Assembly (NCBI GenBank): GCA_024220505.1
Contig: JAKZZE010000003.1
Span: 1,798,001-1,862,000, forward strand
Direction of reading: 5' to 3'
DNA: 64,000 nt
Source of the DNA: Rhizopus arrhizus
Lineage: Eukaryota > Mucoromycota > Mucoromycetes > Mucorales > Rhizopodaceae
Below the pieces are notes generated by a model. That model made no database searches. It was not told where the DNA came from and saw nothing but the letters and a program-made list of their open reading frames with translations. Numbering within the stretch: the stretch's first letter is position 1; the number at the start of each line of letters is the position of its first letter. Positions 23,970 to 36,721 of the stretch are shown piece by piece. The position numbers and the translations under genes are program-made.

Positions 23970-25110
23970 ATGAAACAAGATGAGGATAAACTATCCTACA
24001 TAGATGACTTTCAAGAGATTTTACAATCAGAAGTTTATGTTGACCTGGAAAGATTACGTATATTAGCAAGACATGGTGTACCAAACCAATTGCGCAGTGT
24101 ATATAAAACAAGCCCTTGTTTCACCGACGAAAAAAGAAAAAGATTTTCCTAATAGCAATAATAGGAAGTTTGGAAATATTTGCTAGGTGTGCAGCAAGCA
24201 GATCGATGTGAGTCCAATGAATTGATGTCTAACTTGTATTAAATTATTTATAAAGCAAAGGAACTAAGTTTGAGTAAAGCAAGAAGAGAAGAATATGAAC
24301 AGATGGATAAAGAAGATGTGGAGATAGCGAAAAGGATAAGAGGAGAGGTATTGAGATATCAAAGAAGAGTATCAGAAGTACTCCAAGAAAAGGAATATGT
24401 CAATTCTTTTGTGAATATCATCTTGGCTTATTTGAATAGTAACCGTGATGTAGAATATAACCCTAGCTTTGTATCACTCGTTGCACCTTTTATTTATGTG
24501 ATGGATACCGAATGTGATGCTTATTTCTGCTTTGAAAGGATAATGCAAGCACTTGGTAAGTTGTAGGAGGATATATCGATCGTCTCACTCATCTAAATAG
24601 AGGAATACAATTCAAGTTTTAGTTTAAAAGAACAAGTAGCTTATTTTATGACACTCTTTAGATGTAGTTTACCTGAATTATGTAATTATTTTGAAGATGA
24701 AGAAGTCGAAATACATGATTGGTCAACATCTTGGTTACAAAACTTGCTATCAAAAGAAATGAGGTTTGAAAACTTGGTTCGGCTGTGGGATTGTTATTTT
24801 GCCATGTCGGATCCACTGTCATTTCATCCCTTTGTTTGTCTTTGTAAGTGGATTGACTATTGAAACTCACTGATGTCTCATGGTGATTGTTGTAGCCATT
24901 TTGTTGAGTGTGAAAGAAGCAGTTGAAGATTTGGAACAGTCTGAGATCAGGACAATGTTACATCGATTACCTTTATTAAATATGGAAATGGTGAGTTATC
25001 AATAGTACTGTTGATCATGTCAATAACACGTTGAATAGATTATAGCAGATGCATACAATTTTAAACATGAAACAATAGAAAGACAAATGAATGAAAATGG
25101 TGAAGTGTAG
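23970..25110 (+). CDS. TBC-domain (Rab GAP-like) protein
   Basis: Multi-exon gene. The first exon ends NQLRS at a GTATAT donor and joins EVWKYLLGVQQADRS, the standard TBC opening (GVPNQLRSEVWKYLLG). Then come RREEYEQMDKEDVEIAKRIR, GEVLRYQRR, a helical part with ILAYLNSNRDVEYNPSFVSL, FIYVMDTECDAYFCFERIM and ELCNYFEDEEVEIHDWSTSW, LLSKEMRFENLVRLWDCYFA and a final helix. These correspond to TBC motifs in order. The arginine-finger motif appears as IRGEVLR with Glu in place of Asp, and the glutamine-finger motif YxQ is not evident (VEYNPSF). It would act on a Rab GTPase in membrane traffic if active, but may be catalytically weak. The convergent SNARE gene stop lies 133 bp downstream. Confidence 0.85.
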
Positions 25111-25243
25111 TATTAATCTCTTTTTTTTTATACAAAATAAATATAAATGTAGTAATAGTAATTATTTCCTCTCTTTCTCTTATGAACTATTGTTATTGTG
25201 TGTCTATTGAAAATATTAATGTTTTCATTTTGTTTCTTTTTTA

Positions 25244-25736
25244 TTAACTTACCTGTGTACCAACGATAGAACCTTCAATAAGAAAAATATGAGTGGGGAT
25301 TGTATGACAGGTTCGACACTTACCGATGATGATACCCAAGATGACCAGGATAGTGATAGCAATAATAATCTTCCACTTCAAATCTTTCCACCACATTCTC
25401 TTTCTAACCTGGTTCGCTCCACGTTTAAAATGTCCTGCAGTTGCTTGCAAATCCTCTTTTTAAAAGGGCGTTAATAAAAGAAAAGGATCCAAGGAGATAT
25501 CTTACCTGTCTTTCCTTGAAGGTCAACTAATCTTTCACCTCTTTGATGCATTTTATCGATATTTTCTTGCATGATACCAACTACTTCATCTACTTGCCGC
25601 TGAACTTGAGTTGTCTTGTTGGGGGCTGCATCTTGTCCTTTTTGTGAATTAGGCATATAAGGGTCATAAGGTGCAGACCTAGGATAATATTAGTACTTGT
25701 CTTTGGCGTGTTTATTATCATTTTTATTATTTACAT
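25244..25736 (-). CDS. R-SNARE (synaptobrevin/Snc type)
   Basis: This is a vesicle SNARE that drives fusion of secretory vesicles with the plasma membrane or endosomes. The coiled-coil reads QVQRQVDEVVGIMQENIDKM, HQRGERLVDLQGKT, then after an intron EDLQATAGHFKRGANQVRKR, with the central ionic-layer Arg (RGERL). A basic WWKDLKWK precedes a single C-terminal anchor, IIIAITILVILGIIIG. The start codon is split by an intron: A and T lie at 25736-25735 and the G at 25678, after a GT-AG intron 25679-25734. This gives MSAPYDPYMPNSQKG. A last intron, 25273-25323, separates the final nine residues SIVGTQVS-stop; it is 51 nt, in frame and free of stops, so its retention would add 17 residues. Confidence 0.9.
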
Positions 25737-26184
25737 GTTTTAGAACGAAAGAAATAGAAAAAATAAGAGAATGAGAACCATGAAAAAAAACTGAGCATTT
25801 TATAGGATAAATTGAAATACCGTATCATGCCTTCTTTTTTTATGGATGCTAAGCCCTTGTATTTATTTCATCTCTCTCTCTCTTCTAATTCATTATAAAT
25901 AGTATCCAATGTGTAATTCTTGTATTCAAACCATCCTTTTTCATTCGCTGGGCATTCTCATCTATAAAAAATAAAGGTGCTTTATCACACACCGGATCAT
26001 GCACCCAATCCTTCTGGAAAGAACAAGGTGCCTAGCAGGATTGTCTCGGTAGATACAAAGCATGTGTTTATCCATTCCTTTCTAGTCAGTGAGATCCCTT
26101 GCAGCAAACCTACTTGTTTTGGCTTCATGAATCATATTCTTAAAAGTTCAAATCGGGCTGCGTTAAGGCTTCTCTTTCTTTCTT

Positions 26185-26228
<44 letters not shown>

Positions 26229-28025
26229 TGTGTGCTTCTAATACAAATGGGTTGGCCCAAAAAATTTTTAATAAAGTGTGAATGTTACAATTCACTGTCT
26301 TTCTTTTCCATAATAAAAGAATCAACTCAATCCGTAGAGCACAAATATCTCTTTTTTCCTGTTCTTTACATAGCAATGTCTTGTAGACATGACATGAATT
26401 GAACACAAGCTCCTTCTTATTTAAATCTACCCTGATTGTCTTTCTTTTAAAAAGCAAACCAAACACACAGACTTGTGAAAGAACAAGATACCCTGCCTAA
26501 TTGAACACGAACTATCTTTCGGATCTGTTCCGCATGGAATACAGCACAACCCTTCTGTACAATCTTCCCCCTCTCTCTCTCTCCTTCCACAAATCATCTT
26601 TAGGAGGGAAATAGATTCTTGGAATGAAACACCTTTTTACAAAAAAAAAAAATAAGGTTCTTGAGCCCCAGTTGATTTTTTTTTTTTCAGGAACGAAATG
26701 ATCGTAAACACATGAGTGAGAAATAAATGCATGTTTACCAAAACTGTATGTTTGGTCAATAAAGAAGAAGTGCGCATGTTTGAATAAGATGGATTGAGAC
26801 TCTGTTGAGCCTAGAGTGAGGAGATGAATGATGTGTTTCAACATCAGTTGCCAACATGAATCACCTATTGAATCGATTGACAGCCAAAAGAAAGCAAGAC
26901 TCACCCTTATTTTCACACGCTAAAGGTGAAACAGAAACATGTTGAAGGCTTTTTTATTTTGATATCTCCTTTCATAATAATGCAGATCAATTTACACATG
27001 AGAGCGAATCCTTTTTTAAATTAAACTAAATAAACCAGTTTTGATCCTATCCCCATCTCTACGCCTTGCATATGTCAATTGACTAAATTTAGAGCAAACA
27101 AGGGAAATCATCCCCACCTCAAGGATAATATTCTCTCTCTCACAGAATCTGGACTTTTTCACAGTCAATTTAAAGTTTTTATTATTATTGAATGGAGAAC
27201 ATGAAGGATAGGAAGAACATGTCAGGAAGTATTGCATCTCATATGACAAGTGTATGTTTTGGTTTGTCTTCAAGGTTTATTTTTTTTATAAAAGTCAGTG
27301 TACTTGAGAGAATAGTCTGAAGGACATCCAATTTTTTTTTTCTCTCTGCTGAAAATAAATGACATCTCCCTTAGACTCGTGTCCATTTGCCCCCAGAATT
27401 CATTTAATCCATTTAGACTTGTAATAAAGATGATTTGTGATTTTAGATGGGTTTTCATCATGGGAAATAATACAACAAGGAGTAGTCATACTCTAATTTT
27501 AATGACTAATAAACAGTGATAACATGCATCCAACAGTCTCTTTATTAGTTTAGAATCAGAAAGTACCGCAGAATCATTCATGGCCTATTTATATCTTATT
27601 TTAAATAGCTACAGACCAACCCCCACTGAATTTTGATATTGACTTTTTATACAAATCCAAAAAGATGAATTGTTTTTTTTTTCTTTTTTAATTCAAATGC
27701 CTTTTGTTATTTCCACTCTGTATGCATGTGGTCATACGTATCGAGCATGTTCTTCTTTTTACAAAAGATGGATCCAATAAGTCTAAAGATGATCTTCTTG
27801 ACAAAAAGCCCATTGAACAAAATCTAAAAAGTCCCACAAGAGGATGGTTTGCTCCTAAACAGGGTCTGTTACAATGATTCCATTTTCGGAATCTTTCCCT
27901 TCTTCTCAGGTCTCCTTAAAATTACTATAAATTAACCTTTTTGTTATTTCATCAAACAAAAAACCAAAAAAAAAACCGCTTTCTTTTTCTTTTTTTTTTT
28001 TTTTTTTCTTTTTTTTTTTTTGAAA
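25737..28025. other. long intergenic region
   Basis: Promoter side of the SNARE gene and, at the right end, T-rich DNA before the secreted-peptide gene. It contains a T-run of about 40 nt at 26188-26227 and many short T/A runs, but no gene or RNA I can support. Short frames here are low-complexity or antisense artefacts. Confidence 0.5.
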
Positions 28026-28273
28026 ATGAAGATCGTCTCCATCCTACTTGTCACTCTCTTATTTTATGCCACGCTGATATTCGCAACCAACCTTACACCA
28101 CTGACCAAAAGAACCGATTCAATACCTTCTCGTCGTAAATTAAAGAATTCAAATGGATTGATAAACAAGAAACGTGGCCCTTGTAAGTTTTTTTTTAATT
28201 ATTATTATTGTCTTGATCATTCATTTTCTTCAAAGCTGGTCCATCTCCTTGTCCATACATTACTTGTGGATAA
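28026..28273 (+). CDS. small secreted peptide precursor with Kex2-type sites
   Basis: Exons 28026-28182 and 28236-28273 (53-bp GTAAGT...AAAG intron) encode 64 residues. The signal peptide MKIVSILLVTLLFYATLIFA is followed by TNLTPLTKR, TDSIPSRR, a Lys-rich segment ending LINKKR and a C-terminal GPSGPSPCPYITCG. Dibasic KR, RR and KR sites at residues 28-29, 36-37 and 49-50 suit Kex2-like cleavage. This would release a 14-residue peptide with two cysteines as the C-terminal product, a layout like fungal mating-peptide and other secreted-peptide precursors. The intron length and splice signals match those of neighbouring genes. If the intron were not removed the frame would run to 28298 with a different tail. 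The family is unknown to me. Confidence 0.65.
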
Positions 28274-29388
28274 CAAAAAAAGAAAGCATTTTTTTTAAAG
28301 AATCTAATAATAAATTATAAATCTTGTATCGAATTCTTTTTTTTTCTTGCTTTCTGTCAACCCAGAGCTCACCGAGGATAATCAGTAAGGGGACTTTTTT
28401 TTGCATACAGGTCTTATCCAACCTGCCTTTGTACAGTGAAAGGCTGGGTGAGTAGGTGGAGGGGCTGAATCTTTGTAGGAAGCAGTGATGGCTGACATCA
28501 TCCAAAACCGAGACAAGATCAGATGATCCTGCTTGATCCACTCATGCACCTTGTATGAATAAAAGATGGGCAAAGAAAAGAATGGGATGCTGAACGGATT
28601 ACTACTTTTCAGGGGATAAATGAAAAAGATTTCAATAGTTGCTTAAAAAGGACAAATTCATCTTTTTGAGTCCATGTCTCTTTTGTTGAAAATGAATCAG
28701 GGAGTGAGGCATGGAAGGATGGATTCTTTGACCCAATTGAATATAGCCTCTTTACTTTTCTGCCAAGATGTCCCTCTGTCTCAAAAGTCCACTGAAAACC
28801 CCCCCCCACTGAGTGTGGATGCAGTGAAACACAAAAGAGATGACGTCTTACAATGACAGCCATCCATCTGTGCTTTCCATATGAAAAAAAAAGGGGAGGT
28901 CAATGATACGAGTGAGCAGAAAAAAAAGGGGGGAAAAGAGTGGATGATTGTAAAAAATATCTTTTATTTGCACCTTTTTTTTCATTTTTGACGCACTGAC
29001 CAGGTCCTCATGAACCTCCAAAGAAATCGTTTGGCGCTTTCAAGAATAAAGAATACCTTTTCCTTTATCAAACACTCTTTCTAACCTACCCTTTCTCCCT
29101 AAGGCGAATCCTTCTCCTTTTTTTTTCACCGAGTGACATCAGCAGAGAAAAAGAAGAGAATCGATCGAATGGGATGAAAGTTCAAGTGAAAAGAAGAATG
29201 TCAATCAGGCACAAGAGAAAGGTTTGTTGTGTGTGTAAAACGCAAAAGAGGTTGAGAGTGGGAGGCAACAACTCAAAGATAAGGAGCAAACCTTTTTAAA
29301 AAAAAGAGACTAGGATGAAGGAGTAAAGAGAATATAAATCCTTCATCCACTGTTGTTCTCTTTCTTTCTTTATTCTTATTTTCTAAAG
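28274..29388. other. intergenic region
   Basis: AT-rich non-coding DNA with purine-rich stretches, a C-run near 28800 and the presumed promoter of the next small secreted-protein gene (TATA-like ATATAAAT near 29331). No RNA gene or mobile element recognised. Confidence 0.4.
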
Positions 29389-29631
29389 ATGAAGATTACA
29401 CTGGTTATGAGCACTTTATGTCTTGTTGGCGTAGTCTATGCTGCTGTATATCAAAGACAAGATGATCTCGTCAAAAACAAACCAATTCCAGCAGAGGTTA
29501 AGAAAGAAGAGCCAGCGGATGCGTTTGATATGGTAAAGACGGGGGAAGATGGATTGGTGGGTATTGCGATGATGACAAAACAAACCGCTGACAGATTACA
29601 AAAACAAATTCATTCCTCCAGTGAGGTGTGA
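29389..29631 (+). CDS. small secreted protein, 80 residues
   Basis: Intronless frame with a clean signal peptide MKITLVMSTLCLVGVVYA, then AVYQRQDDLVKNKPIPAEVK, KEEPADAFDMVKTGEDGLVG and an IAMMTKQTADRLQKQI helix-like end. The methionine at 29389 was chosen over an upstream in-frame non-ATG extension because it opens a good signal peptide and follows a typical AAAG context. It has no cysteines, so it is not a disulphide-rich effector. The function is unknown. It sits in the same orientation as the peptide precursor gene 1.1 kb upstream and the Nudix gene downstream. Confidence 0.65.
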   Translation: MKITLVMSTLCLVGVVYAAVYQRQDDLVKNKPIPAEVKKEEPADAFDMVKTGEDGLVGIAMMTKQTADRLQKQIHSSSEV

Positions 29632-29704
29632 AAATCGGATCTTTAATTATTTCATTTTTATGTCATCTTTTTTCTTTTTTTCACTCTCTCTTTTTAATAA
29701 TAAA

Positions 29705-30951
29705 ATGACAAAGCGTGATGACAAACTTTTAGGTAATTGGGTTTTTATATGAAAATGTTTGAAAAAGTCAAACAGTTTCTGTTGTTGAATAGTGTTTGAA
29801 AAGTTGTGTCTTGCACTAAGTCAGCAAGAACCTTATCGTGTACCTACTGTCGGTACACCCAGAAGAGGTGCCGTGGCTGCTATTCTTCGTTGGCATTGTC
29901 CACATGAGGTCTCTGAGAGTCATAAACCTCGATCGATAAAAGAATTCTTTGAGCAAGATTGGATAAAGGAAGGAGGTCAAGCAGAGATCTTATTCATGCA
30001 AAGAGCCACAAGAAAGGGCGACCGGTAAAAAAATAAATAGAACAAAGACCATGCGTTTTGATGATTTAGAAAAAAAGATGGTCAGGCCATGTTGCCTTTC
30101 CGGGAGGTAAAGATGAACCAGGAGAGAGTGATGAGGATACGGTATGTAGAGAAGTACTTGAAGAGATTGGGATTGATTTAAAGAGTGAGGATTATTTACG
30201 CGTGGGTCAATTGGATGAAAGAGAGATTTCTTCGATCAAGGATAACAAGTTGTTGATGATTCTTGTTCCTTTTGGTAAACAAAACATCCAAGAGGGATCT
30301 ATCCTGTCTAAACCAGAAATCTATAGTCTATCTCCAACTTATACCCAACTCACCCGCATTTCAACTTCAGACATCAGAAGTAGCTTCTGTGCGATGTAAG
30401 TCTACTGGATGATGTCTACTCTTATCAACCCGTCTGTAGGGGTCCCTCTTGACTTTTTCTTATCAAGTCAGCCAGTCCCTTATCAACCCATCACCGAACC
30501 ACTTTCTCTTGTTCGACAGATCAACTCAACCTTCATCCGCTCCTGTCTTGATCTCATGTTTGGCACCATCACCTTTGCCTCTATCGATCTTCCCCCCACC
30601 ACAGACCCTCACCTGTTTCGTTTGTGGGGTCTGACCATGGGCATGACAAAGGACATTGTCAAACTGGTCGATACCCAACATTCCTTCTTTTATCGTCTCA
30701 CCACAAGGAATCCAACCTTCTCACGGTTGGATATCGGCTTGCTGACTTTTCTAGTGACTTGGTTTAGAGTGCACTGTAGCCAGCAGACGAGGTAAGAACA
30801 TGAACCGTACGGCTTCCTTGAACTCATGTTGTATAGTACACAAAATGATTGGGATAATCTGTATTGGAAGTCGATTCGAATGGCGGTTGTGTTGGCTATT
30901 GTCTTTAGAGCGAGTGTACTTTTGGGTTTATTAAAACTATTTATTTTTTGA
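29705..30951 (+). CDS. Nudix hydrolase (CoA diphosphatase-like) with C-terminal extension and membrane segment
   Basis: Exons 29705-29732, 29793-30024, 30078-30274, 30327-30395, 30440-30791 and 30837-30951 give 330 residues. The Nudix box reads GGKDEPGESDEDTVCREVLE then EIG, matching Gx5Ex7REUxEExGU. WSGHVAFPGG before it and VPFVYLQLIP with QTSEVASVRWV after it are characteristic of the Pcd1/NUDT7/NUDT8 coenzyme A pyrophosphatase group. The first exon supplies MTKRDDKLL, joined to VFEKLCLALSQ. The extension after the Nudix fold (about residues 190-330) has no known motif and ends in a hydrophobic segment AVVLAIVFRASVLLGLLKLF, suggesting membrane attachment. The likely reaction is hydrolysis of a nucleoside diphosphate-linked cofactor. 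It converges on AUR1. Confidence 0.85.
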
Positions 30952-31065
30952 ACATGGACACTGTCATATAAACTTGATTGTATGAAGGATTAAAAAGATG
31001 ATCTATAAAAAACGTAATTGGGTTGATATGGTTACAAGAGAGAATGCGGTGAAGAGAGGATCTGA

Positions 31066-32260
31066 TTAGGATAGGATGGGTGAGTTCACGGTTTCACAGA
31101 GAGTGGAGTGAGGTGTGACAGGTGAATGGGGTGTGACAGATGAATGAAGTGTAACGGATGAATTGGATAGGAAGGATAAGGTCAGTGAGTGTGGTTCAGA
31201 GATTTCGTTTGATCTATCGTATTTCAATAGTGCTTCTTCATCTTCTTGTTCTATTGGATCATGTTCGATACTGTAGATGAAGGAGGAAAGAGTGAATTTG
31301 GTTTTGCCAAGATAATGTAATCGAGTACAATAATCAGTGTTCACTTTTGGTAAAAATCGTCGAGAGATTGCAAAGGCAGTGATCGCATAGATCGATCCAC
31401 CGACGAGATCAATCATGTAGTGATGTGTAAGATACATCGTAGCGAACCACATCCACATCACGTAAATCACAGCCAGTGGTTTTAACTTGGGGAAAAGATA
31501 GATAACAAAGAACATTTCAATCGTGGCACAAGCAGAGTGAAGGGATGGAAAGGCACCAAAGACAAGAGGAGATGAACCAAAGGTGGAACCATAGAGATCC
31601 AATCCCAAGATTTGATCGATACGAATCAGTCCACCTGCTTCACCAGGAATAGAATAATCAGCTGGAGCAGAACCATAACTTAATTCATACCCTAAATAAA
31701 TAAATCAACCTTCATGCCCCTTTCTTTTTTTTTTTCTTTTACTTACAAGGTGATGCATTTGGAAATAACAATTGAGTCAAGACACCGGCAAGGTTCATGT
31801 AGCCAAAGGCAGCCCCATACACCTTTAGACAGCCAGGAGGACCCAGTGAAAAGAGCAGAAAGGCCAAGAGGAAAGGAAAAGAAAAGTGAATGACACCATA
31901 AGGTAACCAGGTCAAGATGTCCAGGATGGGATGTGTATGCTTTGAGATGACTTCAGACAGGTTGGCACCATACAGGATGCGTTCGAGGGTAGGTAACAGG
32001 TTGACAAAGATATGATTGGGTCTATAGTGATTTGGGATGAATTGACAGGCATAGAAGGTGATGAGCCAGGTAAAGATAGGTAAGGCAGGTAAGGTGAATC
32101 GTCTGATGTATGGAATCCAAAAGGATGCGATCAAGCTGGCTGCTATCAACAATCGAGGTATGGCTGTGGGTGTTGAGATGATGAAGAAATCAATACATAG
32201 CAACACACCAAGAAAGATGTATTGAATGTTATACACACTGTATAATTCTTCTATTTTCAT
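31066..32260 (-). CDS. AUR1: inositol phosphorylceramide synthase catalytic subunit
   Basis: This enzyme transfers phosphoinositol from phosphatidylinositol to ceramide in the Golgi, an essential fungal sphingolipid step and the target of aureobasidin A. It is a multi-pass protein with the catalytic lipid-phosphatase-like motifs PSLHSACATIEM (first His) and THHYMIDLVGGS (second His and Asp). The intron at about 31690-31743 is removed to join FPNASPW to YELSYGSAPADYS and PGEAGGLIRIDQ, all highly conserved in AUR1. FGAFPSLHSA and WFATMYLTHHY are diagnostic. The C-terminal cytoplasmic tail contains SSVTLHSSVTPHSPVTPHST, encoded by short tandem repeats. Length is about 375 residues, near that of the yeast enzyme. 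It converges on the Nudix gene, with 114 bp between the stops. Confidence 0.95.
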
Positions 32261-33837
32261 TCTGACAAATAAAAGAAAGAAAGAAAAAAAAAATTTAAGC
32301 TATTTTATATCTTTTGTAGTGTAACAAGCAATAGTGTCTACCCACGTGAGTCAAATGAACAGACTCTTTTTTCTAAAAAATCATTCTGATGTAAACCTCT
32401 TGTTCTTTTCTTTGCTTTCATCAACCTGGATTCAGTCAGTGTCAGTGAATGATACAAAACAAGAATGCATCATCCCACTCTACAAACACATGCAACACCT
32501 TCACCGCATGAATGACGTAGGTTCACATTCTTTTTCGTGATTTTTTTTTTGACACAGTGCGTTCCACCCTTCCTCTTTACGGAGTTTGGCAAGGTATCGG
32601 GTGAGAGCAGGTGCCGAATTTTTCTTTTTTTTAGCATGGAGAATTCTCCTGATAGACCTGCTTGTGTCATGAAACGATCCTGATTGGGAGGTCTCGTTCA
32701 ATTTCGTTCTTTGAATTAATATGGGATTTCACTCTTAACCAATGGGAAAAAGGAAAAACTAAGGCCGAGTGTGTGACAGGTTGTGGGCTATGACAAAAAT
32801 TACACACGACAGAACAAGAGACACAATCGAATTGAATTCAATCGAATACTGGGCTGTCGACAGGCTTCAACAAGCAAAATAATTTGATTAGAAAAAACAA
32901 ATAAAATAAAATCGGAATATGAAACTCTATTTTCATTCTTTTTTATTTTTTTTATTTTACTTTCAGGTACAAGAATTTCTTGTAGACGAGTTACACAATC
33001 CATTTCCCTCTTCTAGAGACCCTCTCTGACTAAAATAAAAATGGATGATAAAACAAGGTCAAAAGTCAATCATGTATTGAAAAGACGACGGTTTATTATA
33101 AACTTGGATGATGTTTGTGGTGTTTGAATAATAAAATTGTGTTTTGAGTTCAATTGTAATTTAAGCCTTGGAAATCGGCATCCTGTTTTCTTTTTTAGTC
33201 ATGTTCTGAACACAAAACAATCAAGACTGGTCGTCATTTCAGACTGGATGATGTATTTACTAATAAAAAAAAAAACGAGGTGTAAATCATTAAAGTCTTG
33301 TTATTTCTTGACTTATTCTCAATCAACATGACCCCATAAAGTTCACTTCAAACGAGTTCATCCAGTAGTCTGTCCCTTTGATCCTGCTCGTGTTATCAAA
33401 GAGACTCTGGAATAATGGATGGCATCATAAAAGAGAGAGGATCGATCGATTCTTTTGGTTGGCATACTTCCTTTAAAGATATCAGCAGGCATCCACTTGT
33501 TAAACTATCTGTAATTTATTCAATAAGCAGTAGAGAATACATTCTATTGTAATTCAAAGTAAGGTGCTTATTGTTCATCATATGTGGGTTAGATTAGAAC
33601 ATATTCTTCTTGACAACACCACTTTTTTCAGGTACACTATTTCATGTTCCGATTTAAATAAATGAATCTGATTGGAATAATAAATCAATGCTTTCTAGCA
33701 TCCATCCTTGCCAGTCAAAGCGACTGTTGTTGTAGGATGTCTATCATTTGCTTTATTAAAAGTGAATAGACTTTATAGATTGAATTATAAAGAAGGAAAA
33801 TAGTGCATGTTTTATAAAAGATAGTCTTCTTTTATTT
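32261..33837. other. intergenic region
   Basis: Upstream of AUR1 and downstream of NAA50 on the minus strand. AT-rich, with several short A/T runs. No gene, RNA or transposon signature recognised. Confidence 0.45.
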
Positions 33838-34407
33838 CTAAATTGTCTTTGATAAAAGGAATGCATCGCGAGGTTCAATATTTTTATAATAATCCTTTTC
33901 AGTCTTGACTACTTCAAATTCATTCTTTTTATAAAACTCAACAGCTGATGTATTGGTTACTTGAACATGTAAATAAACTTTGGAAACATCACTTGAAGTC
34001 TTGGCTTCTTTTAAAATGTGTTCAACCAAAAGTTTACCTAAAAAATCATGTCTGCTGTCAATATCCATCAACCCATTTCATCTCTTACCTAAACCAAGTC
34101 CACGGTAAGGCTCTAATACACCCAAGGTCATCATGTATATCTTGTATTTCTCGGCTGTTTCTTCGTCTTTTTCTTTACGACAGCAAACAACTCCAACACA
34201 GACATCGTTATAATAAGCTAAAGTAAATCAATACATATTCTTTCATCTCTCCCCATTCTCTTTACCCAACTTGGCAAATGGACCAGCTTCTAACAAATCC
34301 TTATAAAAGTTTTCACTATAACTCACAGGAAATAAAGTCTTGTGAAGAACTTTTACTTGTCCTAAATTATTTGCAGTAATTTCACCAATGTCACTACGGT
34401 TTGCCAT
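33838..34407 (-). CDS. NAA50: N-alpha-acetyltransferase 50-like GNAT protein
   Basis: GNAT-fold enzyme that acetylates N-terminal methionines, normally bound to the NatA complex. The reading starts MANRSDIGEITANNLGQVKV, then LHKTLFPVSYSENFYKDLLE, AYYNDVCVGVVCCR, KIYMMTLGVLEPYRGLGLG (the acetyl-CoA-binding RGxGxG site), VYLHVQVTNTSAVEFYKKNE and YYKNIEPRDAFLL. FPVSY, IMTLGVLEPYR, YLHVQ and YYK-IEP-DA are shared with NAA50 of animals and yeast. Two introns of about 50 bp lie near 34039-34090 and 34218-34266. The C-terminus ends directly after the fold. Orthology rests on motif identity, not on a tree. Confidence 0.94.
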
Positions 34408-35205
34408 TGAAAAAAAAAAAAAAATTATACGTCAAAAAAGCAAAAGAATTTTTTTTTTTACAGGCTATTTGGGCTTGTCTAAAAAAGGAAACTGAAAATT
34501 CAGGGTTGATGTGAACCATCCCCTTTTGGTTGATTGTAGCTTGGGATAAGACATAATACACAAGATTGATTATTACAAAAAAACAGTTCATGGAAATAAA
34601 GACAGTGAAGGATTTGTTTATAAAGTATGAATCATATTGGGTCAATAATTGATGGTTTCATTTACTTGTGAAATAGAAGGATACAAATAAACCAGGTTTA
34701 TGATACACAATAGATACTTCACTCATCTTCAGTGGATAAAGACATTTACAATCAACCATCCAACTCACGGTTAAAATAAAATGGCTGGTTGTTAGTAGCT
34801 TTCGATATATACGTTTAAGAGTACAGCAATTGACCATCTATTTGTGACCTATTGATCTACATCTACCATTCTATTCATTAGATGACAGTTTATAACACGC
34901 TTGCAGTGTATTCATTTTTTTTTTTACCAATGCTATTCACAGCCTAATTTACTTGGTATCGTTACAAGAATTCACTATTTTTTATTTTTGCCTTACTGCT
35001 TCAAAAGATGATACCAAAAAGAGCCACTCAATCACTCTCTTCTTTATGAATCATTCACCTGTGCCAAGCAGGCTGTTTGTATAGTAGACAAAGGACTTTG
35101 TCATCAGCCCTTGTTTGTTCATCCTACCACACTACAGACACGAGATGATTTTAATACAAGAATAAAAAAATTGACAGTTTATTAAAAAAAGAGAGAGAGA
35201 TCAAT
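34408..35205. other. intergenic region
   Basis: Non-coding, AT-rich, containing the NAA50 promoter (A/T runs at 34410-34450) and the 3' flank of the formaldehyde dehydrogenase gene. No RNA gene or repeat recognised. Confidence 0.45.

Positions 35206-36721
<1,516 letters not shown>

Noticed and set aside
26188..26227. T-run that could be read as a retroposon poly(A) tail
   Set aside because: No recognisable retroposed sequence or target duplication next to it; similar tracts are common throughout the window.
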